Source: Thermotoga sp. SG1 (GTDB lineage Bacteria; Thermotogota; Thermotogae; Thermotogales; Thermotogaceae). From it: 64,000 bases of DNA. Under the pieces are notes generated by a model, which did no database searches, was not told the origin of the DNA, and saw only the letters and a list, made by a program, of their open reading frames with translations. The DNA lies in assembly GCF_002865985.1 (NCBI RefSeq), contig NZ_LNDD01000001.1:297004-361003 (forward strand), written 5' to 3'. Positions 7,516-20,354 of the stretch are shown here, one piece after another. Position 1 is the first letter of the stretch; the number at the start of each line of letters is the position of its first letter. Made by a program: the position numbers and the translations under genes.

Positions 7516-9310
7516 GAACTTGAAACTTGAAGATCTTATCTCCTCCCTTCAGAAACTCGAATATAGAGGTTATGATTCGGCAGGGATTGCTTACCTGCAG
7601 AAAGATCATTTCGATGTATACAAAAGAAGGGGAAAAATAGACGTTTTGAAAAACGGCCTGAAGCAGAAACTGAAGGATAGTTTTCTTGTTGGAATCGCTC
7701 ACACCAGGTGGGCAACGCATGGAGAACCCAACGATGTGAATGCCCATCCTCACATGGACTGTAGAAAAGAAATCGCCGTTGTTCATAACGGAATAATAGA
7801 GAACTACAGGGAGTTGAAGGAGTTTCTGGAACAGAAAGGTCACGCTTTCTCTTCTGAAACTGATACGGAAGTGATCGCTCATCTCATAGAAGAGGAGTTC
7901 GAGGGGGATCTACTGGAGGCTGTTTTGAAAGCGGTCAGAAAGTTGAAGGGAGCCTACGCCATAGCGGTCGTTCACAGGAGTATTCCGGATACAATCGTTG
8001 CCGCACGAAAAGGCAGTCCTCTTGTTGTTGGAGCAGGCGAAGGAGTTGGTATCCTCGCTTCGGACGTGACACCTCTTTTGAGGTTCACGAAGGATGTGGT
8101 CTTTCTGGAAGATGGTGACGTTATGGTCCTGAGAAAAGACGGGTTTGAAATCTACAACATGGACGGGGTGAAACAGAACAGGCGAGTCTACCATGTTGAT
8201 TGGGATGAAAAATCCGCAGAAAAAGGCGGTTACAAACACTTCATGTACAAGGAGATCATGGAAGATCCACAGGCTCTTGTGAACGCCCTTGTTGGCAGGA
8301 TAAAGAACGATCGACCGTTCTTTGAGGAACTCGAGCACTACGAGGAATTCTTCAAAAACATAGACAGAATCCGTGTTGTATCGTGTGGAACAAGTTATTA
8401 CGCAGGACTCGTTTTCAAGTATTTTGTGGAAAATAATACAGATATAGACGTCGATGTGGAGGTTTCATCTGAGTTCAGATACAAGAGGCCACACGTGAAA
8501 GAAGGAGACGTTTTACTGGCGATTTCCCAGTCTGGTGAGACTGCGGATACTCTTGAGTCTGTTCGACTCGCAAAAAAGCACGGTGCAAAGATAGTCTCCA
8601 TAGTGAACGTGGTGGGATCCACACTCGACAGAGAATCCGATGTGACACTCTTCATGAACGCGGGGCCAGAGATAGGAGTTGCCGCCACGAAAACCTACGT
8701 GGCCGAGCTTGCGGTACTGTACCTTCTCGGTTTGAAAATAATGGAGATAAACGGATACTGGAATAAAGAGACGGATGAGATTCTGGACAGGCTCGTTCGA
8801 ATGCCAGAACTTCTCGAAAATGTTCTCAGGAAGGATCCGCAGATAAGGGAACTTTCCGAAAAGTACAAAGATTTCAAGCATTTCATGTACATTGGAAGAG
8901 GGTACGGCTATCCAACGGCGCTCGAAGGAGCTTTGAAACTCAAAGAGATCACGTACATTCACGCCACTGCATACCAGGCTGGTGAGCTCAAACACGGTCC
9001 CATAGCGCTCCTTGATCCAGAGTTTCCTGTTTTTGCTGTGATGCCGGATGACTCCCTGTTCTTCAAAACCAAAAGCAATGTTATAGAGTCAAAATCCAGG
9101 AATGCAAAGGTGATAGTTCTGGGAACAGAGGGGAACAAAAGCCTCGAAGAGATCACGAGTGATATCATACACGTTCCTCCAACGCACGAAAGCCTCTACC
9201 CACTGATGATGGCACCTGTGATACAGTTGTTTGCTTATCACATAGCCGACATGAAAGGACTCGATCCTGACAAGCCGAGAAACCTAGCGAAGAGTGTGAC
9301 CGTTGAGTGA
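7487..9310 (+). CDS. glmS: Glutamine--fructose-6-phosphate aminotransferase
   Basis: The 607-codon enzyme makes glucosamine-6-phosphate, the entry to peptidoglycan precursors. The N-terminal Ntn glutaminase domain starts MCGIVGMVG, so Cys2 becomes the nucleophile after Met removal; TRWATHGEPNDVNAHPH and VVHNGIIENYRELK are standard. Two SIS domains follow (SCGTSYYAGLVFKYF, ISQSGETADTLES, later GRGYGYPTALEGALKLKEI) and the protein ends in DPDKPRNLAKSVTVE, the usual sugar-isomerase tail. No glmS ribozyme is seen upstream; the gene overlaps plsX. Confidence 0.97.
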   Translation: MCGIVGMVGENLKLEDLISSLQKLEYRGYDSAGIAYLQKDHFDVYKRRGKIDVLKNGLKQKLKDSFLVGIAHTRWATHGEPNDVNAHPHMDCRKEIAVVHNGIIENYRELKEFLEQKGHAFSSETDTEVIAHLIEEEFEGDLLEAVLKAVRKLKGAYAIAVVHRSIPDTIVAARKGSPLVVGAGEGVGILASDVTPLLRFTKDVVFLEDGDVMVLRKDGFEIYNMDGVKQNRRVYHVDWDEKSAEKGGYKHFMYKEIMEDPQALVNALVGRIKNDRPFFEELEHYEEFFKNIDRIRVVSCGTSYYAGLVFKYFVENNTDIDVDVEVSSEFRYKRPHVKEGDVLLAISQSGETADTLESVRLAKKHGAKIVSIVNVVGSTLDRESDVTLFMNAGPEIGVAATKTYVAELAVLYLLGLKIMEINGYWNKETDEILDRLVRMPELLENVLRKDPQIRELSEKYKDFKHFMYIGRGYGYPTALEGALKLKEITYIHATAYQAGELKHGPIALLDPEFPVFAVMPDDSLFFKTKSNVIESKSRNAKVIVLGTEGNKSLEEITSDIIHVPPTHESLYPLMMAPVIQLFAYHIADMKGLDPDKPRNLAKSVTVE

Positions 9311-9329
9311 TTTCTGGAGGTGAGAATCG

Positions 9330-9662
9330 GTGATTGAAATTCTTCGAAAACTCATCGAAAAGATTTCTGAAAAGGGTGGAGAAAATCCTGTGGTTCTTGA
9401 CATGAGGAAAACACCCGTTCCAACAGAATACTTCGTGATAGTCACTGCAAACTCCTACACTCATATGAAGGCCCTGAGAGATGAGTTGGTCGACCTGATA
9501 AAGGAGATGTCACTTCCTCTGATTTACTACGACAGAGGTGAGCAATACGAGTGGTTGATCATAGATGCTGGAAGCGTGGTAATACACATATTCACCGAAA
9601 AGGGAAGGGATTTCTACGATCTGGAAGGTCTGTGGATAGACGCGGACAGAATAGAAATCTGA
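9330..9662 (+). CDS. rsfS: Ribosomal silencing factor RsfS
   Basis: A 110-residue Iojap-family protein that binds uL14 on the 50S subunit and blocks subunit joining. It shows [38 protein letters not shown] and [10 protein letters not shown], the classic signature. It starts with GTG behind GGAGGTGAG. It lies between glmS and clpX in one transcription unit. Confidence 0.95.
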   Translation: MIEILRKLIEKISEKGGENPVVLDMRKTPVPTEYFVIVTANSYTHMKALRDELVDLIKEMSLPLIYYDRGEQYEWLIIDAGSVVIHIFTEKGRDFYDLEGLWIDADRIEI

Positions 9663-9675
9663 GGAGGATGAGAGG

Positions 9676-12097
<2,422 letters not shown>

Positions 12098-12136
12098 GTT
12101 TTTCACCTCCTCTGATTGCTTTTTTCGATAAAAAAA

Positions 12137-12213
12137 TGGTCGGGGCGACTGGACTTGAACCAGCGACCTCCTGCTCCCAAGGCAGGCGCGCTAGCCACCT
12201 GCGCTACGCCCCG
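12137..12213 (-). tRNA. tRNA-Pro (anticodon UGG)
   Basis: On the minus strand a full cloverleaf folds: acceptor CGGGGCG/CGCCCCG, D-arm GCGC...GCGC, anticodon stem CCTGC/GCAGG with loop CTTGGGA (anticodon TGG), T-arm GCTGG-TTCAAGT-CCAGT, then A and an encoded CCA. Length is 77 nt with CCA. A run of seven T follows at once. Confidence 0.97.
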
Positions 12214-12223
12214 AACCAATTAA

Positions 12224-12252
12224 ATGATACCATCTAGTTCACTTCAGTTCAA
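12224..12252 (-). promoter_or_regulatory. Promoter of tRNA-Pro
   Basis: On the minus strand TTGAAC (12252-12247), a 17-nt spacer and TATCAT (12229-12224) form a near-consensus sigma-70-type promoter ending 10 bp before the tRNA. The -35 overlaps the stop codon of the SPW-repeat gene. Confidence 0.75.
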
Positions 12253-12578
12253 CTGGTCTGTTCCTTTCTCTTCCTGAGATAGAACGAAAGAACTAGATCC
12301 AGAACGCCGAAGATGATGCCGTTTGCGATAGCAGCTCCTCTAGATCCGGTTATACCGGGTATGAAAGCGGAGATGATGAGCCAGATTCCTGTTAACAAAA
12401 CGACCCACGCCGGTACTCTGGAGTCCTTCAGGCTGGTCAGCCCTGTGATCAGAAAGATGATACCCACTATCAGGAAGTTCGCTAGGTTTGCTCCCTTGGA
12501 TCCCGAAATTCCAGGTATCAGGGCTGAGACGATCAACCAGATGGAAAAGATGAAGGTGATCCATCCCTTCACGGTCAT
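12249..12578 (-). CDS. Four-helix membrane protein with duplicated SPW-like repeat
   Basis: A 109-residue protein made of two similar halves: WLIVSALIPGISGSKGANLA in the first and WLIISAFIPGITGSRGAAIA in the second. Each half has two hydrophobic helices. This is the pattern of the SPW-repeat family, small membrane proteins without a known function. Start ATG lies behind GGGAGGTGATC. It is probably a single gene with its own promoter upstream in 12579-12716. Confidence 0.8.
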   Translation of the reverse strand: MTVKGWITFIFSIWLIVSALIPGISGSKGANLANFLIVGIIFLITGLTSLKDSRVPAWVVLLTGIWLIISAFIPGITGSRGAAIANGIIFGVLDLVLSFYLRKRKEQTS

Positions 12579-12716
12579 GAATGATCACCTCCCAGTTTGA
12601 TATTCTAACACCGTTGTTTTGTCCTATAGATTAAAATTTTGTGAACATCAAAAGAATCCCACTGCAAAAAACGATGTTGTATCATATTGTATAAGAGTGC
12701 TCAATGGAGGGATTTG

Positions 12717-14072
12717 ATGAAAACGGTTCTCATAGTCGATGACAGTAAATTCTGGAGACTTGTGGTTTCCGACATTGTGAGAAAGATTGAAAAGGATGCG
12801 AAGGTTGTGCTGGCGGAGAACGGAACGGAGGGGCTTCAAAAAGCATTGAGAAACAGGCCAGATTATTTCATTATCGACTACAACATGCCTGACTTTTCTG
12901 GAATCTATCTCTCCGTTGTTCTGAGAGAATTCGAGATGTTCAAAAATTCCGGAATAGCAATTCTTACGGGTTCTTCCGATACGGTGAACCAGTTCTGGGC
13001 TGAAAGAAGTGGTGCCAACGTCTTCATCGACAAGGGAAAAAAGGAGGAGATCGAAGATAGTTTGAGAGCTTTCCTGGAGAAACCCTTCAGATCGAACAAA
13101 AGCTGCGAACTGGAAGAGTTTGGAAACGTTTTTCAGATAGTTGAGAACAGGTTGAAGAGAGAAATGCTGGAAAAAGAGATTTTATCGTATCTGAGATTCA
13201 CCAGGGACGAAAGGTACGTCGTCTCCTTACTGGGAATTCTATTCAGATACTTTTCTGGATTCGGTGCGTTCAGAGTTCTTCTTCTTTCAACGAGTGAAGG
13301 AAGAGTTTATTCTCTTGGGAAGCCTGTGAAAAAGGAACTCTTGAGGGATTATCTCCTTTCCAGGATGGAAAGGCCAACTTCCCCTTCCTTCTGGTCGTTT
13401 CATGGGGTGTTCAGTGAGGAAGGGAAACCCTCTGAGCACAGCTTTCATTTTGTCGTGAAAGATGAGAATACAGAACTTGGTGTTCTTCTCTTTGAAGACG
13501 TGGAAAATCAGTATCTTTTAAACATTGCCCTGAAAAATTCGGCTTCCAGCCTGAGCGTCTTGTTCAGAAATCTGAACGACTTTAGAGACTACATGGTCGC
13601 TTCGGAGACTGACTCTCTCACCCAATTGCTGAACAAGAGAGCGATCATGAAATTTCTCGAAGAGACACTCAGAAGAAGAGAAAGAGTGGCTGTTGCCATG
13701 CTGGATATCGATGATTTCAAAAGAATAAACGACACCTTTGGCCATCCCGTCGGTGATGAGGTACTGAAGGTTATCAGTAAGGCAATGAGAGAAATTGTTT
13801 CAAATGGCAAAGTTGGAAGATACGGTGGAGAAGAGTTCATGATTGTATTTGAAACTGGTGATCGTGATCTGGTTGAAGATACAATGAACAGGATCATGGA
13901 AAGTGTCCGAAACTTCGACTGGAGGAGGATTTTCAAAGTAGAAAGAAAAGTTACACTGAGTGGTGGAGTGGCCTTTTCTGATGAGAACTCGTCTCCTGCT
14001 GAATTGGTGGAAGAAGCTGACAAAAAGCTTTATGAAGCCAAACGTTCCGGGAAAAATCGCTTCGTGATATAA
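12717..14072 (+). CDS. Response regulator with GGDEF domain (diguanylate cyclase)
   Basis: A 451-residue signalling protein. Residues 1-120 are a receiver domain (VLIVDDSKFW, phospho-acceptor Asp54 in IIDYNMPDFSG, conserved Lys in FIDKGKK). Residues about 140-285 are a GAF-like region. Residues about 300-451 are a GGDEF domain with GRYGGEEF (370-374) and VTLSGGVAFS, so it should make cyclic di-GMP. The RxxD product-inhibition site normally five residues before GGEEF is absent (VSNG instead). The ATG at 12717 follows GGAGG by six bases. No histidine kinase is adjacent. The stop overlaps the -10 of the trp operon. Confidence 0.9.
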   Translation: MKTVLIVDDSKFWRLVVSDIVRKIEKDAKVVLAENGTEGLQKALRNRPDYFIIDYNMPDFSGIYLSVVLREFEMFKNSGIAILTGSSDTVNQFWAERSGANVFIDKGKKEEIEDSLRAFLEKPFRSNKSCELEEFGNVFQIVENRLKREMLEKEILSYLRFTRDERYVVSLLGILFRYFSGFGAFRVLLLSTSEGRVYSLGKPVKKELLRDYLLSRMERPTSPSFWSFHGVFSEEGKPSEHSFHFVVKDENTELGVLLFEDVENQYLLNIALKNSASSLSVLFRNLNDFRDYMVASETDSLTQLLNKRAIMKFLEETLRRRERVAVAMLDIDDFKRINDTFGHPVGDEVLKVISKAMREIVSNGKVGRYGGEEFMIVFETGDRDLVEDTMNRIMESVRNFDWRRIFKVERKVTLSGGVAFSDENSSPAELVEEADKKLYEAKRSGKNRFVI

Positions 14073-14073
14073 T
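14068..14073 (+). promoter_or_regulatory. Probable -10 of the trp operon
   Basis: TATAAT overlaps the TAA stop of the upstream regulator gene, 28 bases before trpE. TTCCGG at 14045 is the only candidate -35 (17-bp spacer, poor match). No leader peptide or attenuator fits in the 28 bases. Confidence 0.5.
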
Positions 14074-14100
14074 AACTGAAAAACACAGAGGGTGAGTAGC

Positions 14101-15474
14101 ATGCACGTGCTCAAACTTGTGTCGGATCTTGAAACACCCGTTTCGACTTTCATGAAAGTATCTGCAAACGAGGATTTTGCCTTTCTTCTGGAGAGTGCGG
14201 AACTCGGTTCTGCCTTCGGCAGGCACTCCTTCATAGGCATTGGAAGAAGAGATGAACTGGTGTTCGAAAAGGGAATTTTGAGGTCTTCAGGTCAGCAATT
14301 TGAATACGCTTCCTCTCCCCTGAAATCGATCAAAGACTGGCTTGAAATTTACAGATACGAGATCAAACACGACGAACTTCCTTCTTTCAGAGGAGGAGCA
14401 GTTGGTTTTGTCAGCTACGATTACATCTCTCACATAGAGAAAATTAAAGTCAAGGAGTCGATCTTTCCCACTTTCTACTTTGTAATACCTGAACATCTCA
14501 TAATCTTCGACCATTTGAAAAACAACGTCTTCATAATCAGTGAAAACCCAGAGGATCTTGCAGCCAAGATTCTGAAACCCCTTGAAAGTCGTCCGGAAAA
14601 GAACATCTTTGTGACGGAACCGGAGTCGAATTTCGAGAGAGAACGGTTCTACAGAGCCGTCGAGAAGGCCAAGAGATACATTGTAGAGGGTGATATATTC
14701 CAGGTGGTTCTTTCCCAGTGCTTCACCTTCAAGACGACTCTGGATTCGTTCTACATATACAGAGCCCTGAGAATGATAAATCCTTCTCCTTACATGTTCT
14801 ACCTAAAGTTTGGAGACATCGTTGTTCTGGGGTCATCTCCAGAGACCATGGCGAAGGTGGAAGGAAATAAAGCCACAGTGAAACCAATTGCAGGAACCAG
14901 GCCACGTGGAAGAACCGTCGAAGAGGACATGAGGCTGGAAGAAGAACTCCTGAACGACGAAAAGGAAATAGCAGAACACGTGATGCTCGTCGATCTTGGA
15001 AGAAACGACCTTGGCAAAGTTTGCAAGGAAGGAACAGTTCGTGTTGAGAAAAAGATGATAATAGAAAGGTACTCTCACGTTATGCACATAGTTTCGCAGG
15101 TGAGTGGAGAAGTGAAAGAGGACAAAGACGCTGTCGATGTTTTTGAAGCCACCTTTCCCGCTGGCACCGTTTCCGGTGCTCCAAAGGTGCGAGCCATGGA
15201 AATCATAGAAGAGCTAGAACCGACTCCAAGGGGGCCGTACGCAGGCGCGGTTGGGTACTTTTCCTTCCCAGACGAAAACGGAAAGATGAACATGGATTCC
15301 GCTATCACCATTCGGTCCTTTTTCTTCAAAGGAAAACAAGGGTGGCTTCAGGCAGGTGCTGGGATCGTTTACGACTCCGTCCCAGAGCGTGAGTACCAGG
15401 AAACCCTGAACAAACTGAGGGCACTTTTCAGGAGTCTGGAGATCGCCCAGAGGATCCAGGGGGGATTGCCTTGA
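14101..15474 (+). CDS. trpE: Anthranilate synthase component I
   Basis: A 457-residue enzyme that converts chorismate to anthranilate with TrpG. The N-terminal LLESAELGS matches the LLES element that binds tryptophan for feedback inhibition. Catalytic-core motifs include [46 protein letters not shown] and [18 protein letters not shown]. The ATG at 14101 has AGAGGGTGAG upstream. The stop overlaps the TTG start of trpGD (TTGA). Confidence 0.96.
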   Translation: MHVLKLVSDLETPVSTFMKVSANEDFAFLLESAELGSAFGRHSFIGIGRRDELVFEKGILRSSGQQFEYASSPLKSIKDWLEIYRYEIKHDELPSFRGGAVGFVSYDYISHIEKIKVKESIFPTFYFVIPEHLIIFDHLKNNVFIISENPEDLAAKILKPLESRPEKNIFVTEPESNFERERFYRAVEKAKRYIVEGDIFQVVLSQCFTFKTTLDSFYIYRALRMINPSPYMFYLKFGDIVVLGSSPETMAKVEGNKATVKPIAGTRPRGRTVEEDMRLEEELLNDEKEIAEHVMLVDLGRNDLGKVCKEGTVRVEKKMIIERYSHVMHIVSQVSGEVKEDKDAVDVFEATFPAGTVSGAPKVRAMEIIEELEPTPRGPYAGAVGYFSFPDENGKMNMDSAITIRSFFFKGKQGWLQAGAGIVYDSVPEREYQETLNKLRALFRSLEIAQRIQGGLP

Positions 15475-17105
15475 AAAGGGTGATAGTCATCGATAATTAC
15501 GACTCTTTCGTCTACAACATCGTGCAGTATATAGGAGAAGTGGAGCCCGAATGCAGGATAGAGGTCTTCAGAAACGATGAGATAACGATCGATGAGATAG
15601 AGAAAAAGAACCCAAGTCATATCGTCATCTCTCCCGGTCCCGGAAGACCGGAAGATGCAGGTATTTCTGTTGAAGTTGTGAAGCACTTCAGCGGGAAAGT
15701 TCCCATACTCGGTGTATGCCTTGGGCATCAGGTGATAGGATACGCTTTCGGTGGAAAGATCATCCATGCCAGAAGAATTCTTCATGGAAAGACATCCAGG
15801 ATTCTGCACAACGGCAGAGATATCTTCCAGGGTCTTAAGAATCCCATAGTTGCCACGCGGTATCATTCACTCGTCGTAGAGGAGAACTCTCTTCCTGATG
15901 ATCTTGAAGTTACGGCCAGAAGCGACGACGGAGAGATCATGGGACTGAGACACAGAGAGCATCCAACGTTTGGAGTCCAGTTTCACCCGGAATCTGTTCT
16001 GACGGAAGAAGGGAAGAAGATCATAAAGAACTTTTTGAACCTGGGTGAGAAGAAGGAGCAAGTGGGAACGAGCGCTCTGGACATCGTCTCGGCCATCAGA
16101 AAACTTGTGGAGTTTCAGGATCTTTCTTTCGAAGAGAGTCGCCTTGTGATGGAGCATATCATGTCGGGAAAGGCAACGGACGCACAGATAGCGGGGTTCC
16201 TCGTAGCTTTGAGGATGAAAGGAGAAACCGGGGATGAACTCGGTGGCATGGCAGTGGTCATGCAAGAAAAGGCCGTTCATGTTAAGGCGCCCTCTCCTCT
16301 CACCGTTGATACCTGTGGAACCGGTGGGGATGGATTTGGAACCTTCAACATATCGACTGCGACAGCGTTCGTGGTGGCTTCTGCCGGAATACCCGTTGCA
16401 AAGCACGGTAACAGATCGGTTTCCAGCAAGGTGGGAAGTGCCGACGTACTGGAAGCGGGAGGATATAGACTCGAAAAGACACCAGATGAGATGGAAAAAG
16501 AACTCAGGGAGATAGGTTTTTCTTTCCTCTTTGCTCCTCTTCTTCATCCAGCCATGAAGCATGTGATGCCGGCAAGAAGACAGCTCAAAATCAGAACGGC
16601 TTTCAATCTCCTTGGCCCCATCACGAATCCCGCTCGTGTGAAACACCAGATAGTTGGTGTTTTTGACTTTTCTTTCGCGCACAAACTGGCGCAGGCCCTA
16701 CAAAGACTTGGTACAGAGCGTTCTGCGATCGTTTCTGGAGGCTTCACCGATGAACTCACCACGTGTGGTGAAAACGAGGCTCTTTTGGTTACACGGGAGG
16801 AGATCATACCTTTGATCGTAGATCCAGAGGAACTTGATTTGAAAAAAGGAGATCCAGAAGAACTGAAAGGTCCTTCTGACCCCAAGGAAGCTTATCGCTT
16901 GATGGAGAGTGTTCTGAAGGGAGAGGCCAGCAGAACGCAGGTGGAAACCGTTGCGCTGAACGCGGGGGTGCTGTTCTGGCTTGTTGGGGAGAGTGATACG
17001 ATCAGAGACGGTGTGGAAAAAGCTCTGGATTTGATCACCTCAGGGCAGGCTTACAGAAAGCTGGAGGAGGTAATGGACTATCAGAAAACTCTGGGAAATA
17101 GTTGA
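15471..17105 (+). CDS. trpGD: TrpGD fusion: anthranilate synthase glutaminase + phosphoribosyltransferase
   Basis: A 544-residue bifunctional protein. Residues 1-190 are the class-I glutamine amidotransferase ([11 protein letters not shown], nucleophile Cys in [19 protein letters not shown]). From about 205 on it is anthranilate phosphoribosyltransferase ([47 protein letters not shown]). It supplies ammonia to TrpE and then makes phosphoribosyl-anthranilate. It starts with TTG in a four-base overlap with trpE. The 3' end overlaps the conserved start of trpC. Confidence 0.96.
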   Translation: MKRVIVIDNYDSFVYNIVQYIGEVEPECRIEVFRNDEITIDEIEKKNPSHIVISPGPGRPEDAGISVEVVKHFSGKVPILGVCLGHQVIGYAFGGKIIHARRILHGKTSRILHNGRDIFQGLKNPIVATRYHSLVVEENSLPDDLEVTARSDDGEIMGLRHREHPTFGVQFHPESVLTEEGKKIIKNFLNLGEKKEQVGTSALDIVSAIRKLVEFQDLSFEESRLVMEHIMSGKATDAQIAGFLVALRMKGETGDELGGMAVVMQEKAVHVKAPSPLTVDTCGTGGDGFGTFNISTATAFVVASAGIPVAKHGNRSVSSKVGSADVLEAGGYRLEKTPDEMEKELREIGFSFLFAPLLHPAMKHVMPARRQLKIRTAFNLLGPITNPARVKHQIVGVFDFSFAHKLAQALQRLGTERSAIVSGGFTDELTTCGENEALLVTREEIIPLIVDPEELDLKKGDPEELKGPSDPKEAYRLMESVLKGEASRTQVETVALNAGVLFWLVGESDTIRDGVEKALDLITSGQAYRKLEEVMDYQKTLGNS

Positions 17106-17835
17106 AAAAAAGAAAGAGGATATTTTGAACATGGAGGAAAAGATCTCTCCGCAGAGGAAAAACCACAGCTTCGTGAAGGCCCTTTCTGGAAGAGAAAGGG
17201 TGAAGATCATAGCAGAGTTCAAGAAGGCATCCCCCTCTGCGGGAGATATAAATGCCGATGCTTCTCTGGAAGAGTACATAAAGATATACGACGAACTGGC
17301 CGACGCGATAAGTATTCTCACGGAGAAACACTTCTTCAAAGGGGACGTCGAGTTTGTGAGAGTTGCCAGGAAACTTTCAGAAAAACCGATACTGGCAAAG
17401 GATTTTTACCTTGATCCTGTACAGGTGAAACTGGCTTCCAGCACTGGGGCGGATGCCGTTCTCATCATCGCTCGCATACTGACGGAAGATCAGATAAAGA
17501 ACATCTACGAGACAGCAGAAGAACTGGGAATGGACAGTCTTGTGGAAGTCCACTCCAGAGAAGATCTTGAGAAGGTCTTCTCTGTGATCAGGCCAAAGAT
17601 CGTGGGGATCAACACGAGGGATCTAGATACCTTCGAGATAAAGAAAGACGTACTCTGGGATCTTTTGCCACTCATACCGGATGACGTGGTGGTAGTTGCA
17701 GAAAGTGGCATAAAAGATCCTGTGGAGCTGAAAGACTTGAAAGGTAAGGTGAACGCCGTTCTCGTCGGAACATCCATCATGAAGGCGAAGAATCCGAGAA
17801 GATTCCTCGAAGAGATGAGAGCATGGTCAGAGTGA
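17080..17835 (+). CDS. trpC: Indole-3-glycerol phosphate synthase (apparent AUC start)
   Basis: A (beta/alpha)8 enzyme that closes the indole ring. Motifs: [72 protein letters not shown]. The first ordinary start codon in frame is TTG 17125, but the frame upstream still encodes [15 protein letters not shown], the helix that begins thermotogal TrpC. A TAA at 17071 bounds this extension and no ATG/GTG/TTG lies in it. ATC at 17080 stands where other Thermotoga have Met1, nine bases behind GGAGGAGG (17063-17070). I therefore place the start there, giving 251 residues, with 17125 as fallback. Confidence 0.9.
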   Translation: MRKLWEIVEKKKEDILNMEEKISPQRKNHSFVKALSGRERVKIIAEFKKASPSAGDINADASLEEYIKIYDELADAISILTEKHFFKGDVEFVRVARKLSEKPILAKDFYLDPVQVKLASSTGADAVLIIARILTEDQIKNIYETAEELGMDSLVEVHSREDLEKVFSVIRPKIVGINTRDLDTFEIKKDVLWDLLPLIPDDVVVVAESGIKDPVELKDLKGKVNAVLVGTSIMKAKNPRRFLEEMRAWSE

Positions 17836-18440
17836 AGATCTGCGGAATTACGAATCTTGAGGATGCCCTGTTTTCTGTGGAAAGTGGTGCCGATGCGGTA
17901 GGATTCGTGTTCTATCCAAAGAGCAAGCGTTATGTTTCTCCCGAAAAGGCTCGTGAAATTTCTCTCAATCTGCCTCCCTTCGTGTTCCGAGTTGGGGTCT
18001 TTGTGAACGAATCATTTGAAAGTGTTCTGGACATTGCTTTTCATGCAGGGTTGAACGCTGTTCAGCTCCATGGTGATGAAAGTGTTGAGTTCTGCGAAAA
18101 GCTCAACGAAAAGATCATGGTGATAAAGGCCGTGGGAATCTCGGAAGAGCAGGATGTCAAGCGAGCGCTTGAGTACAGGAAATTTCCCGTTCTTCTTGAC
18201 ACCAAAGTTTCAGGCTACGGGGGTAGCGGGAAGGTTTTCAACTGGTCAGTTGTTTTGCCGTACAGAGACCAATTTCGCTATCTCGTACTTTCCGGGGGAT
18301 TGAACCCCAGGAACGTGGAGAGGGCAATCGAGATGGTGAAACCGTTCGCTGTCGATGTATCTTCCGGCGTGGAAATTTCTCCGGGGAAGAAGGATCACAA
18401 TCTGGTCAGAGAATTCATAAAAAAGGCAAAGGGGCTGTGA
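17823..18440 (+). CDS. trpF: Phosphoribosylanthranilate isomerase
   Basis: A 205-residue (beta/alpha)8 enzyme that isomerises phosphoribosyl-anthranilate to CdRP. Catalytic Cys in [39 protein letters not shown], general-acid Asp in [32 protein letters not shown]. It overlaps trpC by 13 bp and is followed by trpB after four bases. Unlike in enteric bacteria, trpC and trpF are separate genes. Confidence 0.96.
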   Translation: MVRVKICGITNLEDALFSVESGADAVGFVFYPKSKRYVSPEKAREISLNLPPFVFRVGVFVNESFESVLDIAFHAGLNAVQLHGDESVEFCEKLNEKIMVIKAVGISEEQDVKRALEYRKFPVLLDTKVSGYGGSGKVFNWSVVLPYRDQFRYLVLSGGLNPRNVERAIEMVKPFAVDVSSGVEISPGKKDHNLVREFIKKAKGL

Positions 18441-18443
18441 GAG

Positions 18444-19613
18444 ATGAAAGGTTACTTCGGTCCTTACGGTGGTCAGTACGTTCCGGAGATACTCATGCCA
18501 GCTCTCGAAGAGCTCGAGGAAGCGTACGAAAGCATCACAAAGGATGAGTCCTTCTGGGAGGAGTTCAACCGTCTTTTGATGGACTACGCGGGCCGCCCCA
18601 CCCCACTTTATTTTGCAGAGAGGTTGAGCGAGAAATACGGTGCGAAGATCTACCTGAAACGGGAGGATCTTCTCCACACCGGTGCCCATAAGATAAACAA
18701 CGCACTCGGTCAGGTACTTCTTGCAAAAAAGATGGGGAAAACGAGGATAATAGCGGAAACTGGAGCGGGCCAGCACGGTGTGGCAACGGCCACCGCTGCC
18801 GCACTCTTTGGCATGGAGTGTGTCATCTACATGGGGGAGGAAGACACGATCAGACAAAAACCTAACGTTGAAAGAATGAAACTCCTCGGTGCGAAGGTGG
18901 TTCCTGTAAAAAGCGGCAGCAGGACCTTGAAGGATGCCATAAACGAAGCCCTCAGGGACTGGATAACGAACCTTCAGACCACGTACTACGTCATCGGATC
19001 CGTGGTGGGACCACATCCCTACCCGATCATAGTGAGAAATTTTCAAAAGGTGATAGGTGAAGAGACGAAAAGGCAGATCCTCGAAAAAGAAGGGAAACTT
19101 CCGGATTACATCGTTGCTTGCGTTGGAGGAGGAAGCAACGCTGCTGGGATATTCTATCCGTTCATAGACAGTGGGGTGAAACTGATAGGAGTGGAGGCAG
19201 GTGGTGAGGGTCTCAGCACGGGAAAACACGCCGCTTCCCTTCTGAAGGGAAGGTTGGGGTACCTTCACGGAAGCAAGACACTTGTTCTTCAAGATGAATG
19301 GGGTCAGGTTCAGATAACACACTCTGTATCGGCTGGTCTGGATTATTCCGGGGTCGGTCCTGAACATGCCTACTGGAAGGAGACCGGAAAAGTCTTCTAC
19401 GATGCTGTGACCGATGAAGAAGCGCTGGATGCCTTCCTTGAACTTTCCAGACTCGAAGGGATCATTCCCGCTCTCGAGAGTTCCCATGCCCTTGCCTATC
19501 TGAGAAAGATAGACATCGGGGGCAAAACCGTCATCGTGAACCTTTCCGGGCGCGGTGACAAGGATCTGGAGTCCGTTCTCAACCATCCGTACATCAGGGA
19601 GAGGATAGGATGA
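18444..19613 (+). CDS. trpB: Tryptophan synthase beta chain
   Basis: The 389-residue PLP enzyme condenses indole with serine. Key parts: PLP lysine in [13 protein letters not shown], glycine loop in [14 protein letters not shown], phosphate loop in [12 protein letters not shown], and LSGRGDKD at the C-terminus. It has the TrpB1 length and pairs with the trpA that overlaps it by four bases. Confidence 0.97.
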   Translation: MKGYFGPYGGQYVPEILMPALEELEEAYESITKDESFWEEFNRLLMDYAGRPTPLYFAERLSEKYGAKIYLKREDLLHTGAHKINNALGQVLLAKKMGKTRIIAETGAGQHGVATATAAALFGMECVIYMGEEDTIRQKPNVERMKLLGAKVVPVKSGSRTLKDAINEALRDWITNLQTTYYVIGSVVGPHPYPIIVRNFQKVIGEETKRQILEKEGKLPDYIVACVGGGSNAAGIFYPFIDSGVKLIGVEAGGEGLSTGKHAASLLKGRLGYLHGSKTLVLQDEWGQVQITHSVSAGLDYSGVGPEHAYWKETGKVFYDAVTDEEALDAFLELSRLEGIIPALESSHALAYLRKIDIGGKTVIVNLSGRGDKDLESVLNHPYIRERIG

Positions 19614-20332
19614 AGGGATTCATCGCATACATTCCAGCCGGATTTCCCGATCTTGAAACCACCAGAAAAGTTCTGCTCGCTCTCAACGATCTCAAAATAA
19701 CAGGGGTGGAGGTGGGTGTTCCCTTCTCCGATCCGGTTGCCGATGGGCCGGTCATTCAACTGGCCCACAGTGTGGCCCTCAAAAACGGTGTTACCATGAA
19801 GAAGATTCTGGAGATGCTCCGAGAGATCTCCGTCGATTACGAACTCTATCTGATGAGTTACCTCAACCCGATAGTGAACTATCCTGAGGGAAAAGAAGAG
19901 CTCCTCGACGAGTTGAAAAAGCTCGGTGTGAGAGGACTCATCATTCCGGATCTTCCTTTAAGAGAAGTGAGAAACGTCGAGATATCCTTTCCCATCGTTC
20001 CTTTCGTGGCACCGAACACCAGAGATGAAGACCTCGAAGCGATAAACACGATTCGCGCACCCTTCGTTTACTACATCTCCAGATACGGTGTCACAGGAGA
20101 AAGGGAAGACCTTCCCTTTGCGGAACACATAAAGAAGGTGAAGAAGAAAATAGCACTTCCGCTTTTTGTGGGATTTGGAATATCAAAACACGAGCAGGTG
20201 AGAAAAGTGTGGGAGATAGCCGACGGAGTGATCGTTGGAAGCGCCCTTGTAAGGATCATGGAAGAAAGCAAAAAGGAAGAGATACCACAGAGAGTGGTTG
20301 CCAGAGTGAAAGAACTCATTGGAGAAGAATGA
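19610..20332 (+). CDS. trpA: Tryptophan synthase alpha chain
   Basis: A 240-residue TIM-barrel that splits indole-glycerol phosphate. The N-terminus is short ([16 protein letters not shown]), lacking the first helix of enteric TrpA, as in other thermophiles. Catalytic Glu in [16 protein letters not shown] and Asp in IIPDLPL are present; [12 protein letters not shown] and GVIVGSALV form the phosphate site. Last gene of the trp operon, ended by a strong terminator. Confidence 0.96.
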   Translation: MKGFIAYIPAGFPDLETTRKVLLALNDLKITGVEVGVPFSDPVADGPVIQLAHSVALKNGVTMKKILEMLREISVDYELYLMSYLNPIVNYPEGKEELLDELKKLGVRGLIIPDLPLREVRNVEISFPIVPFVAPNTRDEDLEAINTIRAPFVYYISRYGVTGEREDLPFAEHIKKVKKKIALPLFVGFGISKHEQVRKVWEIADGVIVGSALVRIMEESKKEEIPQRVVARVKELIGEE

Positions 20333-20354
20333 CCCCGCGGCCGCGGGGTTTTTT
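20333..20354. terminator. Terminator of the trp operon
   Basis: CCCCGCGG followed by CCGCGGGG forms a 16-bp perfect palindrome (6-bp stem, GGCC loop) and is followed by six T. It starts right after the trpA stop and touches the end of the convergent radical SAM gene. Confidence 0.93.

Noticed and set aside
14073-14100. trp attenuator or leader peptide
   Set aside because: Only 28 bases separate the previous stop from trpE; no Trp codons, no terminator, no room for alternative hairpins.
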